NCBI RefSeq assembly: GCF_003815975.1
Contig: NZ_CP033932.1
Coordinates: 4,321,501-4,385,500 of the forward strand
DNA length: 64,000 nucleotides
DNA from: Chryseobacterium bernardetii
GTDB taxonomy: Bacteria; Bacteroidota; Bacteroidia; Flavobacteriales; Weeksellaceae
Direction of reading: 5' to 3'
Shown: positions 17,901 through 26,628 of the stretch, piece by piece
Numbering within the stretch: position 1 is the stretch's first letter
Layout: each line of letters begins with the position of its first letter
Notes under the pieces: generated by a model
The model's database searches: none
What the model was told of the DNA's origin: nothing
The model's input: the letters and a program-made list of their open reading frames with translations, nothing else
Position numbers and translations under genes: made by a program

Positions 17901-19334
17901 TTATTTACTTCCGCAAAGCTTTTTAATCATTCCTTTAAAAATAAACCCATGAAACGGAAGCACCATAAACCAGTACATTCTCCCCCACAGACCTTTTGGA
18001 CGAAATACAGCTTTCTGCCATAGTTTATTCTTATGAACCTTGAACATCAGCCATGCTTCACCAGGAAGTTTCATTTCAGCCAGCAGGATAAGCCTGCCTT
18101 CTCTACGGTCAGCATACAATACTCTCCAGAAATCCAATGCGTCTCCTTCTTTAAGATCCGAAGGATGCCTTCTTCCCCGTCTGAGGCCCGGCCCGCTAAA
18201 AAGTTTATCAATAAAGCCTCTTATTTTCCAGAGCCCCTGTCCGTACCACCCATTCTTACCTCCCAACTCAAAGATCCTGTTCACACAAGCTTCCCTGTTG
18301 TCATACTCCTCGCTCCTGAGATCTGTAAAACAGCCAAATTTCGGTACATCCTGATATTGTTTTAAGGTTGAATCATTCCGGCTGCTGATGAAACTGTCTT
18401 TCCAGCTTGAGATTATTTCATTAGACTGAATTTTTGCCAACGTCCTTTTGAGTGCGGTTTCATAAGAAAACGGCTGTATCTGTGTAATGGATTTAATCCG
18501 GGCCAGACTTTCCGGCCTGCAGACAACCTCCACTTTCATACTTCCCACAAGCGCCTTTGCCAGATTATAAGAGGTTGAAGTAATAAAATACAGCCAATAG
18601 GAAGAAAGTTTTGGAGTCATCACCGGAAGTGTGAAAATAGTTCTTTTTAATCCTCTTACTTCAGCAAACTTCAGCAACATATCCTTATAGGTAAGAACAT
18701 CATCACAACCTATATCAAAATCTTTCCGGTAAGCCTGCTCTTTAAATAAAACAAAAATGAGAAAATCCAGAACATTCGCAATTCCTATCGGCTGGCATTT
18801 CGTATAAAGCCATTTGGGAGCGATCATCACAGGTAATTTTTCAACAAGATCTCTTATAATTTCAAAAGAAGCACTTCCGGAACCAATAATAATACCTGCT
18901 CGAAGAACAGTAACAGGAACTTTACCCTCCATCAGAATTTTTTCAACCTGATACCTTGAGCTTAAATGTTTTGACAGTTGTTTTTCATTAACAAGGCCGG
19001 AAAGATAGACGATATGTTTACATTGTGTTCTTTCTATGTATTCAGAAAAATTAGAGGCACATTTCTTTTCGGAATCCTCGTAATCTTCAGCAGTACTCAT
19101 GGAATGCATGAGGTAATATGCTCCTGAAATATCTTCAGGAATATTCTTTAATGTTTCAGGTTTCAGAAAGTCAACTTCAATAACTTCAATACGCTTATCA
19201 TCAATATCCATACCGGTTTCAAACCGATTAACATCCCTGCAGCAGCATATCACTTTATATCCCTGTGCGGCAATGACACTGATCATTCTTTTACCAATAT
19301 ATCCGGTAGCACCGGTAAGCAGAATTTTTTCCAT
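17901..19334 (-). CDS. NAD(P)-binding SDR-family oxidoreductase with C-terminal DUF2867-like domain
   Basis: 477 residues. The N-terminal Rossmann fold has ILLTGATGYIGKRMI (GxxGxxG) and the YLMHSMSTAEDYE segment seen in this atypical SDR group. Residues ~300-470 fit the DUF2867 region, with GGKNGWYGQGLWKIRG, RRGRRHPSDLKEGDALDFWRV and FRPKGLWGRMYWFMVLPFHGFIF. Relatives often accompany carotenoid or photolyase genes. It is the last gene of the long minus-strand carotenoid transcript, 52 bp after ribA. The substrate is not known. Confidence 0.78.
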   Translation of the reverse strand: MEKILLTGATGYIGKRMISVIAAQGYKVICCCRDVNRFETGMDIDDKRIEVIEVDFLKPETLKNIPEDISGAYYLMHSMSTAEDYEDSEKKCASNFSEYIERTQCKHIVYLSGLVNEKQLSKHLSSRYQVEKILMEGKVPVTVLRAGIIIGSGSASFEIIRDLVEKLPVMIAPKWLYTKCQPIGIANVLDFLIFVLFKEQAYRKDFDIGCDDVLTYKDMLLKFAEVRGLKRTIFTLPVMTPKLSSYWLYFITSTSYNLAKALVGSMKVEVVCRPESLARIKSITQIQPFSYETALKRTLAKIQSNEIISSWKDSFISSRNDSTLKQYQDVPKFGCFTDLRSEEYDNREACVNRIFELGGKNGWYGQGLWKIRGFIDKLFSGPGLRRGRRHPSDLKEGDALDFWRVLYADRREGRLILLAEMKLPGEAWLMFKVHKNKLWQKAVFRPKGLWGRMYWFMVLPFHGFIFKGMIKKLCGSK

Positions 19335-19386
19335 GACGACCGAATTTAAATGTAAAGTAAAAAAACTTTATACGCCAGATAAGGCA

Positions 19387-19977
19387 TTATATCTTCTCCA
19401 AAAGATGGCCAAAGTATATTTTCTTCTTGGCAAGATAGCTTTCATTCACTTCATTGGAATCAATTTCCAGGGGAATCCGGCTATTGAGAACGATTCCGCT
19501 ATTCTCTATGGATCTGATCTTATCCGGATTATTGGTCAGCAGATTAATCTCACTGATCTCCAGAATATTGAGCATTTCAACGGCTATATCAAAGTTTCTT
19601 CCATCTGCCGGAAGCCCCAGTTTAAGATTGGCTTCAACAGTATCAAATCCTTCTTCCTGAAGTGCATAGGCTCTAAGTTTATTGATAATTCCTATATTTC
19701 TTCCTTCCTGTCGGAGATAGATGATGACCCCGCCATTTTCAGACATATATTTCATGGCAGCATCCAACTGTTGTCCACATTCACATTTTTTGGAATGAAA
19801 AACTTCTCCTGTTATGCATTCCGAATGAAAACGTACATTTACCGTTCCTGTAAAATCTGTATTTTCTGCCACCCAAACCAAATGTGGACTCCAGTCTTTT
19901 TCATTTTCTGAAAATGCATATACAGTAAATATTCCAAAATCTGTAGGTATTTTTGATTGTGCTTGTATTTTGAGCAT
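19387..19977 (-). CDS. ribA: GTP cyclohydrolase II
   Basis: 196 residues, the usual size of stand-alone RibA. It opens the imidazole ring of GTP, the first step of riboflavin synthesis. Visible features: FHSECITGEVFHSKKCECGQQL, with the zinc-binding cysteines, and the GTP/catalytic segment YLRQEGRNIGIINKLRAYALQ, with the catalytic Arg. It lies inside the carotenoid operon. Extra flavin would supply FAD to the phytoene desaturase and to the photolyases encoded in this window (inference). A housekeeping riboflavin operon probably exists elsewhere in the genome. Confidence 0.88.
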   Translation of the reverse strand: MLKIQAQSKIPTDFGIFTVYAFSENEKDWSPHLVWVAENTDFTGTVNVRFHSECITGEVFHSKKCECGQQLDAAMKYMSENGGVIIYLRQEGRNIGIINKLRAYALQEEGFDTVEANLKLGLPADGRNFDIAVEMLNILEISEINLLTNNPDKIRSIENSGIVLNSRIPLEIDSNEVNESYLAKKKIYFGHLLEKI

Positions 19978-20004
19978 TTTTTCTGATTTTAAATTACTAT
20001 AAAT

Positions 20005-20553
20005 CTATTTGTCGAACGGGCTTTTTTTATCCTGCTTCACCCAAATGAGTCTGGAGGTATCATAACCGATCTCCTGAGCTTTGGAGATAAAATTCTGCTT
20101 TATATGTTCCGGAATGACTTTCTCACGGGAAAGAATCCACAGATAATCTAAATTTTTGCCAGCAACCAATGCATATTTGTAATCTTCCAGTGCAATTACA
20201 TTATATCCGGCATAAAAAGGGCCGAAAAAGCTTACTTTCAGTGCAGCCGTATTCCTGTCTCCTCTAAATTTGGCTGTACCATCGGCTGATACCCACTTGT
20301 TCTTTTTAAAATTATATCCACTATTGACTACTTTTACACTTCCGTCTTTATTAAGACTATACTGCGCCATTGCGTTATCAAGATCTTTTTCAAACCGATA
20401 ATCGAATCTGGCTATTTCATACCATGTGCCCAAATAACGGTTGACATCAAAATGGCTGACAGGCTTTGCTTTTTCAGGCATAGAAGAACAGGAGATCACT
20501 CCATGTAAAAGTCCGAAGCTTATTAACAGCGTAAATATGATTCTATTTTTCAT
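20005..20553 (-). CDS. Bacterial lipocalin (Blc-like) lipoprotein
   Basis: 182 residues. The signal peptide ends in a lipobox (GVISC followed by S). The lipocalin signature is FDVNRYLGTWYEIARFDYRFEK, and the C-terminal LWILSREKVIP and YDTSRLIWVKQ are family conserved. Blc-type proteins bind lipids at the outer membrane. In this operon it may carry or store carotenoid or repair photo-oxidised membrane lipid (inference). It overlaps the end of the lycopene cyclase gene by 11 bp, so translation is coupled. Confidence 0.88.
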   Translation of the reverse strand: MKNRIIFTLLISFGLLHGVISCSSMPEKAKPVSHFDVNRYLGTWYEIARFDYRFEKDLDNAMAQYSLNKDGSVKVVNSGYNFKKNKWVSADGTAKFRGDRNTAALKVSFFGPFYAGYNVIALEDYKYALVAGKNLDYLWILSREKVIPEHIKQNFISKAQEIGYDTSRLIWVKQDKKSPFDK

Positions 20554-21232
20554 TTTTAGTTATTTTTTTAAAGAAGTATATATTGAGTAAAAACTGGCTG
20601 TAACCATAAACAGCATCTTCCACAGGAATAGTTCCCATTCTGATCCCTATAAAGTCATCAGGATTATAATTAACAACCGGCGAAGGAATTAAAGATCCTG
20701 TCAGGATTCCATTAACTGCAAAAAAGCCGGGCATTAAAACCAGATATACAAAGCTGGCCTTTCCAATCCATTCTTTTTGGGCTATAAAATGCAGATAGCA
20801 AAGTGTAAGTATCGTTACAATTACCGTCAGCAAAGTATATATTCTTTCATAATAAAGAAGTCCTACGACACCGAGAACAATAACAGATGTAAATACTATG
20901 ACATTATTAAAAGCATTAGCCAAAGCCAGCGTATAAAATTTTTCAAAGCAATAGTAAGTAAAAACACAGGAGAAAGGAATGCAGTAAAAAAACAGCCATT
21001 CTTCAATGGGAAGCCCTGCTATTTTAAACCCCAGGGTATAATTGAGATCAAACCACCATACTCCTTTTGCAGTAAACACAATATCCCAGATAATAAAAGG
21101 AATGGCCACGATGGTTGAAGAAACCAGAAACTTTCCGAAAAGCTTATTAAACTGTATCCTTCCGTCAAAAGAGGCCAAAAAGCAAATAATGACGGTGAAA
21201 AAATTAATCAGTATGTAAGTATAAGACATCAT
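20543..21232 (-). CDS. Lycopene beta-cyclase, heterodimeric/CarR-type (crtYcd domain fusion)
   Basis: 229 residues with about six or seven membrane helices. It carries two copies of the lycopene-cyclase-domain pattern: LPIEEWLFFYCIPFSCVFTY in the first half and a second block with IPVEDAVYGYSQFLLNIYFF. It belongs to the integral-membrane CrtYc/CrtYd family, fused in one chain, which cyclises lycopene to beta-carotene. It overlaps crtZ (4 bp) and the lipocalin gene (11 bp). Confidence 0.87.
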   Translation of the reverse strand: MMSYTYILINFFTVIICFLASFDGRIQFNKLFGKFLVSSTIVAIPFIIWDIVFTAKGVWWFDLNYTLGFKIAGLPIEEWLFFYCIPFSCVFTYYCFEKFYTLALANAFNNVIVFTSVIVLGVVGLLYYERIYTLLTVIVTILTLCYLHFIAQKEWIGKASFVYLVLMPGFFAVNGILTGSLIPSPVVNYNPDDFIGIRMGTIPVEDAVYGYSQFLLNIYFFKKITKNEK

Positions 21233-21681
21233 TTTTTATTGAAATACATTTTAAAATATTTAACAGGAACCCACAGAAAACCGAAACATTCTCCATCTTC
21301 TTTTCCCAAATGTTTGTGATGCTGCTTATGGGCTCGCCTGATGGCAAGGAAATACGGGTTCTTTGTTTGGGTAAAAACCTTTGCTCTCTGATGGATAAAA
21401 ATATCATGTACAAAGAAATAGGCCATCCCGTAAAGGCTTATTCCGAGACCGATAAAAAACCAATAACTGAAATTCTGCTTTACTCCCATGTATAATAAAG
21501 CAATAGCCGGACTTGCAAAAATGAAAAAGAACAGATCATTTCTTTCAAGTTTCCCATTATGACTATGATCATGATGATCTCTGTGCAGACTCCACAGAAA
21601 ACCATGCATAATATACCGGTGGATAAGCCATGTAGCCCCTTCCATGGAAATAAATACCCCTATAACGATCAGAAAATTCAT
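21229..21681 (-). CDS. crtZ: Beta-carotene hydroxylase
   Basis: 150 residues from the ATG at 21681, one base after the stop of the SRPBCC gene. An earlier in-frame ATG at 21711 would overlap that gene by 29 bp and is less likely. Four membrane helices and the diiron histidine motifs HRYIMHG, HRDHHDHSH and HDIFIHQR and HKQHHKH identify a fatty-acid-hydroxylase-superfamily CrtZ. It hydroxylates the beta rings to give zeaxanthin, so with crtB, crtI and the cyclase the expected end product is zeaxanthin. Confidence 0.9.
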   Translation of the reverse strand: MNFLIVIGVFISMEGATWLIHRYIMHGFLWSLHRDHHDHSHNGKLERNDLFFFIFASPAIALLYMGVKQNFSYWFFIGLGISLYGMAYFFVHDIFIHQRAKVFTQTKNPYFLAIRRAHKQHHKHLGKEDGECFGFLWVPVKYFKMYFNKK

Positions 21682-21682
21682 T

Positions 21683-22150
21683 TTAATTATGCTTATTGTT
21701 AAAAAGGTCACTCAAAACCCTGTATCTGAAATCGAAAATACTTTTGAGTTTTTCTTTTACAAATAGCTGATGAGCTATTTTACCTAAAACCCCCAGCGGG
21801 AGTTCATAATCTACAGTATCTTTCATAAGTACCCCGTTGTCATTAGGAATAAATTCATGAAAATGATTCCAGTGTTTATACGGACCTTCTTTCTGAAAGT
21901 CTGTAAAGCTCTTACCGTCTTCTACCTGGCTGATAATGGTCTTCCACCTCATGGGAATTCCTAACAAGGGAGAGACCGTGTAATCTATTTCCATTCCTTT
22001 AAAAATAGGCTTATCCTTTACATCTGAAAGAACCACAAAATTCATGCTCTCAGGGGTTATCTCTGATAAATTATGAGGAGATGAGAAAAACTTCCATGCT
22101 GTTTCAATAGTGCAATTCAGCTGCTGCTCTCTATATAACCTGTACATCAT
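21683..22150 (-). CDS. SRPBCC-family (START-like) protein
   Basis: 155 residues with the fold pattern of polyketide-cyclase/START-like ligand-binding proteins: LNCTIETAWKFFSSPHNLSEITPESM at the N-terminus and GVLMKDTVDYELPLGVLG near the end. This subgroup is repeatedly found between crtB and crtZ in flavobacterial carotenoid clusters. It may bind a carotenoid or lipid intermediate, but no activity is known to me. It follows crtB after a 57-bp gap. Confidence 0.8.
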   Translation of the reverse strand: MMYRLYREQQLNCTIETAWKFFSSPHNLSEITPESMNFVVLSDVKDKPIFKGMEIDYTVSPLLGIPMRWKTIISQVEDGKSFTDFQKEGPYKHWNHFHEFIPNDNGVLMKDTVDYELPLGVLGKIAHQLFVKEKLKSIFDFRYRVLSDLFNNKHN

Positions 22151-22207
22151 TATTTTTTATTGATTTATTATACTTTCCAAAGAATTAATTTTTCATCAAT
22201 TCAACTG

Positions 22208-23044
22208 TCAGAAATAAGCAGATTTGTAACGTATATAGCTTTTAAACGCCACCAGCAGCTTTTGTGAATTAGCAATTCTTATTCTTTGCTGCAACATATT
22301 CTGAGAACTTGTTTTCTTTATTTTTTCAAACAAAGACATGTAGTATCTGTATGCCAGGTAAACTCCAAATATGGAAGATCCCGGCAGCTTTTTAATACCC
22401 TGCAATGCTTCTTTGAATTCTTCTTCAATTTCTTTTTCAATACTGGCTTTTATTGTATTATCAAAGACAGACATATTCAAAGATGGAAAATAGGTTCGTC
22501 CTAAAATCTGATAATCATCTTTCAGATCCCGTAAAAAATTAACTTTCTGAAAAGCAGATCCAAGCTTCATCGCAAACGGTTTAAGTGCTTCATATTGCTG
22601 TTTATTACCTTCTGTAAATATCTGCAGGCACATCAGACCAACCACTTCCGCAGATCCGTAGATATACTCTTTATACAACTCTGAGTTATAATCAATTGAA
22701 TGGAGATCCATCTCCATGCTGTGTAAAAACTGATCTATCAATTGCAGATCAATATCATACTGGCGAACGGTTTCCTGAAATGAATGCAGAATAGGATTGA
22801 GGGAAATCCTATCTTCCAGTGCATCATAGGTTTCTGCCTTTAACCTTTTCAGAAGCTTTTCTTTATCATAGCCATGAAAACTGTCTACAATTTCATCCGC
22901 AAGGCGCACGTACCCATAAACAGCATAAACAGCCGGTCTGATGGATGGCTTCAATGCAAGTATTCCCAATGAAAAGCTGGTACTGTATTTTTGAGTAGTG
23001 TACTTACTGACTTCGTAAGACAATTCATCAAACAATTTTTTCAT
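22208..23044 (-). CDS. crtB: Phytoene synthase
   Basis: 278 residues, typical length. It condenses two geranylgeranyl diphosphates to phytoene. The first Asp-rich motif is YGYVRLADEIVDSFHG, and the second is QKVNFLRDLKDDYQILGRTYFP. The KYSTSFSLG N-terminal substrate segment is also present. The gene starts one base before the crtI stop region ends (spacing 1 bp), indicating coupled translation. Confidence 0.92.
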   Translation of the reverse strand: MKKLFDELSYEVSKYTTQKYSTSFSLGILALKPSIRPAVYAVYGYVRLADEIVDSFHGYDKEKLLKRLKAETYDALEDRISLNPILHSFQETVRQYDIDLQLIDQFLHSMEMDLHSIDYNSELYKEYIYGSAEVVGLMCLQIFTEGNKQQYEALKPFAMKLGSAFQKVNFLRDLKDDYQILGRTYFPSLNMSVFDNTIKASIEKEIEEEFKEALQGIKKLPGSSIFGVYLAYRYYMSLFEKIKKTSSQNMLQQRIRIANSQKLLVAFKSYIRYKSAYF

Positions 23045-23045
23045 A

Positions 23046-24536
23046 TTATTTCATTTTTAGTTTACTAACTTCAGCTGCTACAATTTTCCCGGAGATTATT
23101 GATGGAGGAACTCCTGGCCCCGGAACAGTTAACTGCCCTGTATAGAAAAGATTACTGATCTTTCTGTTTCTTATTTTAGGTTTCAGGACCGCCGTCTGCG
23201 ATAATGTATTGGATAATCCATAGGCATTCCCCTGATAAGCATTATAATCTGAAATAAAATCACTTACACAATAACTTCTTTTATATTCGATCCTGGAAAC
23301 AAGATCTGTTTCACCGGTATGTTTCTCAATTCTTTCAAGCATTTCTACAAGATATTTTTCTCTTACAGACTCTTCATCATGTATTCCCGGTGCAAGAGGT
23401 AACAGTAAAAAAAGATTTTCACAGTTTTCAGGAGCTACATCAGGATCTGTTCTGGATGGACAACATGAATAAAAAAGAGGTTCAGACGGCCATTTCTTAT
23501 TTTTATAAATACAGTCTATATGATTGTCAAGCTCATTTTCGAAAAATAAAGTATGATGTTTTAAATGAGGAATTCTCCCTTTGATCCCGAGATAATAAAT
23601 AAGACAGGAAGGGGCAAAAGTTCTCGTTTCCCAATACGCATCATTATAGTTCCTTAGAGATTGCGGTATTAATGTTTCTGTGTGATGATAATCAGATGAC
23701 GCTATTACTGCATCAAATTCATAATCCTTACCTTCTATTGTTATTGAAACAGCCTTTCCGTTCTCCGTATTTATTTTCTGTACATTATGATTAAAATGAA
23801 AAGCTACCCCCTCTTTTTCTGCTACTTCTTTCATAGCAAGAACAAGCTGATAAAATCCTCCCATCGGATATTTTGTTCCCAAAACATACCCTCCGTAGTT
23901 CATAAGACTGTAAAGGGCAGGAATATGCTTCGGAGAAGCTCCAAGAAATATAACAGGAAATTCCATCAGTGACCTGAGCTTCGGATCATCAAAATAGCCT
24001 GAAACATACTTCCTGAAATCACTTAAAAGATCTAGCTTCAGTGCACTTCCTGCTATTTTCAAAGAAGCGAATTCAAGCCAGTTATAACAGGGTTTTGTTA
24101 CAAAATCTTTCATTCCCACTTCATATTTATATTGAGCAGACTGCATAAATTTATCATATTGCCCGGCTGCTCCGTGTTCTATACTTTCAAACAGATCGCG
24201 GATATCTTCATTTTTCTCAGGAACAGAAACCTTGTCTTTTGCAAAGACCATCTCAAACTGAGGATTCAAAGAAAGCAGTTCAAAAAAATCGGATGCTTTA
24301 CAATTAAAATCAGCGAAAAAACTTTCAATAATGTCCGGCATCCAATACCAGCTGGGTCCCATATCAAAAACATATCCCTCATCTGTCTTAAACTGTCTTG
24401 CTCGGCCGCCAGGCTGGTTATGCTTCTCAAATACATGCACTTCATTTCCTGATTTTGCAGCATAGGCCGCAGCAGACAGCCCGGAAAATCCAGAACCTAT
24501 TACCGCAATTCTCTTTCTTAAGTTTCCAGTATTCAT
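23046..24536 (-). CDS. crtI: Phytoene desaturase
   Basis: 496 residues. The N-terminal FAD-binding Rossmann motif is IAVIGSGFSGLSAAAYAAKSG, followed by VFEKHNQPGGRAR. The C-terminal CrtI signature is NLFYTGQLTVPGPGVPPSIISG. It converts phytoene to lycopene in four desaturations, using FAD. It is the first structural gene of the carotenoid operon, 42 bp behind the MarR regulator. Confidence 0.92.
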   Translation of the reverse strand: MNTGNLRKRIAVIGSGFSGLSAAAYAAKSGNEVHVFEKHNQPGGRARQFKTDEGYVFDMGPSWYWMPDIIESFFADFNCKASDFFELLSLNPQFEMVFAKDKVSVPEKNEDIRDLFESIEHGAAGQYDKFMQSAQYKYEVGMKDFVTKPCYNWLEFASLKIAGSALKLDLLSDFRKYVSGYFDDPKLRSLMEFPVIFLGASPKHIPALYSLMNYGGYVLGTKYPMGGFYQLVLAMKEVAEKEGVAFHFNHNVQKINTENGKAVSITIEGKDYEFDAVIASSDYHHTETLIPQSLRNYNDAYWETRTFAPSCLIYYLGIKGRIPHLKHHTLFFENELDNHIDCIYKNKKWPSEPLFYSCCPSRTDPDVAPENCENLFLLLPLAPGIHDEESVREKYLVEMLERIEKHTGETDLVSRIEYKRSYCVSDFISDYNAYQGNAYGLSNTLSQTAVLKPKIRNRKISNLFYTGQLTVPGPGVPPSIISGKIVAAEVSKLKMK

Positions 24537-24578
24537 TGTTATTTATTTAATAGTTTTAACAGGAGCTTTAACCCTGAA

Positions 24579-25235
24579 TCAGTTAAGTCTTTTATACGCA
24601 GCATCCAGCAAATCTCTATATTCCAGTTTCTTACGATAAAGAGAATCGTGAAATTCATCCAGTTTAGAGAGTATGGCTATGAGCAGCATTTGTTCAGAGT
24701 AGTTCAGATTGCCTACTACCACCCTTGAAGCTTTACGGATTTCATCCATATGCTCTTCCAATACAGCAAGCCCTTTTTCTGTTATCTGGATATGTTTTGT
24801 TCTTTTATCCTGTGGGGACACTGTCTGCACTGCCCAACCATTACGGATTAAACGGTTAATGATAAGTATACCTGGAGATTTCTCATGCACATTATGTCTA
24901 ATTAAATCCATTTTGGTCATGGCTCCCATAGTTTTGAGGCTTATCAGATAAATAAAATCATCCTGACTTGAAAAAACTGAACTGCCGATTGAGCGGGAGT
25001 AAGATTTTGCATACTTCCCCATTCTTATCAATAAGGTATTGATGATGCTATCAGAACTTCTTCCGGACTCCTTCCCTATCCAATCCGGATCTTCTGACCC
25101 GGAACCAGCTTTATGGGAAGCGTTGATCCATTCTGTAAACCCCTGAAGATCGTTGCTGTATATCGTTTTACCCTCATTTTGTTCTACAAATTGCTGAACA
25201 AGTTCTACAACTGCTTTTATAAGATCAAAATTCAT
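24579..25235 (-). CDS. MarR-family regulator with N-terminal extension (paralogue 2, carotenoid operon)
   Basis: 218 residues from the ATG at 25235. The frame continues to a TTG at 25256, but alignment with paralogue 1 (both begin MNxxLIK) supports 25235. The winged helix contains TKMDLIRHNVHEKSPGILIINRLIRNG and DKRTKHIQITEKG; the ~90-residue N-terminal extension has GFTEW and GKESGRSSDS. It heads the crt operon and has two palindromes immediately upstream, one overlapping its own -7 box. Autorepression and repression of pigment synthesis are therefore likely. CrtR of Corynebacterium is a functional analogue: a MarR protein repressing crt genes. Confidence 0.87.
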   Translation of the reverse strand: MNFDLIKAVVELVQQFVEQNEGKTIYSNDLQGFTEWINASHKAGSGSEDPDWIGKESGRSSDSIINTLLIRMGKYAKSYSRSIGSSVFSSQDDFIYLISLKTMGAMTKMDLIRHNVHEKSPGILIINRLIRNGWAVQTVSPQDKRTKHIQITEKGLAVLEEHMDEIRKASRVVVGNLNYSEQMLLIAILSKLDEFHDSLYRKKLEYRDLLDAAYKRLN

Positions 25236-25247
25236 ATCAAACAAATT

Positions 25248-25285
25248 AGTATACAAATATACTTATTAAAGTGTATAAATACACT
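25248..25285 (-). promoter_or_regulatory. Tandem MarR operators over the carotenoid operon promoter
   Basis: Two perfect palindromes: AGTATA-CAAA-TATACT (25248-25263) and AGTGTA-TAAA-TACACT (25270-25285, arms extend to 11 bp at 25265-25290). The centres are 22 bp apart, two helix turns. On the minus strand the first contains the -7 box TATATTTG (25254-25261), and the start codon follows at 25235. No -33 TTG is seen. Confidence 0.8.
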
Positions 25286-25394
25286 TTAATTTTAATTTTA
25301 TTTTTAAAATCTTAGAATCACCAATTGCTTATTTTAAATAATTTAATAAAAAACAAAACATAAATATATGATTTACAGTAAATTAAATATAAAA

Positions 25395-25425
25395 CATAAA
25401 AAAACCTGCCCCTAAAAGACAGGTT
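25395..25425 (-). terminator. Terminator of the 26025-25522 transcript
   Basis: Arms AACCTG (25403-25408) and CAGGTT (25420-25425) with an 11-nt loop are followed on the minus strand by TTTTTTTATG. It separates the membrane-protein operon from the crt promoter. Confidence 0.7.
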
Positions 25426-25521
25426 GAAATAAATATACTTTTATATTGTTATTAATTAAAATAGTATATAAATAAACAAAAGAACATTGGAACACAATTA
25501 TCCGATACCAATAAGCATTAT

Positions 25522-26025
25522 TTAAATACGCATTGAAAACAGCTTAACACATACAGGAATAAATCCTATTGACACCGCTATAAAAACAGCAACTCTAATA
25601 TAGTTCAGTAATTGCCACCTTGAAATCCTGGCAGTAATAGTATCTGTGAGAGACGGCTGATCTGACATTCCCTGGAAATCTATAATATTGGGTGCAAAAT
25701 AGGATAAAGTCCAGATCCGTACTAATAAATGGACAGCAAACAATACGATAAGCCAATTTCTTACAGGGTCTATTTTCCAGCAGAAAATAACAGCCATAAT
25801 AAAAACAACTTCATGAATTGAATGAAATACAATCCAAAAGGTTTTTAAACTCATTCCGTTATCGTCAGATAAAATTTTCAAACTCTGAGGCGGCGAAGCA
25901 GTCCATTTGGGAACCAAAACCAGCGTTTCAAAAACCTGAGCTCCATTAATAAAAAAATAAATGACAGTGGCCAGGCACAACCATATTTCAGCTCTATGCA
26001 AATAATTTACAGTTATATTTTCCAT
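25522..26025 (-). CDS. Hypothetical membrane protein, 167 aa
   Basis: Four hydrophobic helices (residues ~12-30, ~68-85, ~90-108, ~140-160). I do not recognise a named family with confidence; the layout resembles small DUF1772-like proteins. It follows a conventional MarR gene by 11 bp, so the regulator probably controls it and the pair forms a small stress or drug-response operon. A terminator follows ~100 bp downstream. Confidence 0.65.
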   Translation of the reverse strand: MENITVNYLHRAEIWLCLATVIYFFINGAQVFETLVLVPKWTASPPQSLKILSDDNGMSLKTFWIVFHSIHEVVFIMAVIFCWKIDPVRNWLIVLFAVHLLVRIWTLSYFAPNIIDFQGMSDQPSLTDTITARISRWQLLNYIRVAVFIAVSIGFIPVCVKLFSMRI

Positions 26026-26036
26026 TATTATTGTTT

Positions 26037-26492
26037 TTAAGTTTTATTCAGATTATCTGTAAAATCCTTCATAACATTAACCGCCATTTGGAAATAACGC
26101 TCAATAATTTTTATCTCATCTTCAGAAAAGCTATTGATAACAGGAGCTGTTTTTTCCTGTAAATCATTAAATAACGGCTGCAAAAGTTTCATACTATTCT
26201 GAAGATCAGGGATAATAATAACTTTTCTTCTATCATCGCGGGTGAACTTTCTATGGATGAGCCCTTTAGATTCAAGGCGGTCCAAAAGACCTGTTACGGC
26301 CCCTTTTGTTAATCCGGTAAGCTTTGAAACTTCACCCGCAGTCAATTTCTCATGTTGCAGAATAAGCCCCAGGTATTTATGGTCAGAACCTGTTAAACCT
26401 GCTTTCCTGGCGATTGCTTCATGCATCAGTAAGGAGGCATCAGAATACTGTCTACTGACTGCCCTAAAACGAAGAATTAATTCATCAGACAT
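26037..26492 (-). CDS. MarR-family regulator, conventional length
   Basis: 151 residues, a standard MarR protein. The DNA-binding segment is LTAGEVSKLTGLTKGAVTGLLDRLESKGLI, followed by the wing RKFTRDDRRKVIII. It lacks the N-terminal extension of the three light-cluster paralogues and is not part of that group. It leads a two-gene operon with a membrane protein. Confidence 0.87.
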   Translation of the reverse strand: MSDELILRFRAVSRQYSDASLLMHEAIARKAGLTGSDHKYLGLILQHEKLTAGEVSKLTGLTKGAVTGLLDRLESKGLIHRKFTRDDRRKVIIIPDLQNSMKLLQPLFNDLQEKTAPVINSFSEDEIKIIERYFQMAVNVMKDFTDNLNKT

Positions 26493-26583
26493 ATTGTTTA
26501 TTAAATAAATAGTTTAGAAACAAAACTAAATATATTTAATGACATTAAAAAATATTTTGGGAGCAACTTTTCAAAATAAAAAA

Positions 26584-26602
26584 AAGCGGACTAAAGCCGC
26601 TT
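26584..26602 (-). terminator. Terminator of the gene at 26629
   Basis: Arms AAGCGG (26584-26589) and CCGCTT (26597-26602) are followed on the minus strand by six to eight T. Confidence 0.75.
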
Positions 26603-26628
26603 GATAGTGATTAAAATTTAATCTTTTA

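Noticed and set aside
21682..21711. Upstream ATG for crtZ
   Set aside because: It would overlap the SRPBCC gene by 29 bp; the ATG at 21681 follows its stop by one base and begins with a membrane helix.
25236..25256. TTG at 25256 as start of the carotenoid-operon MarR gene
   Set aside because: The paralogue at 6313 aligns with the ATG at 25235, and the longer form would begin inside the operator and upstream of the expected transcription start.
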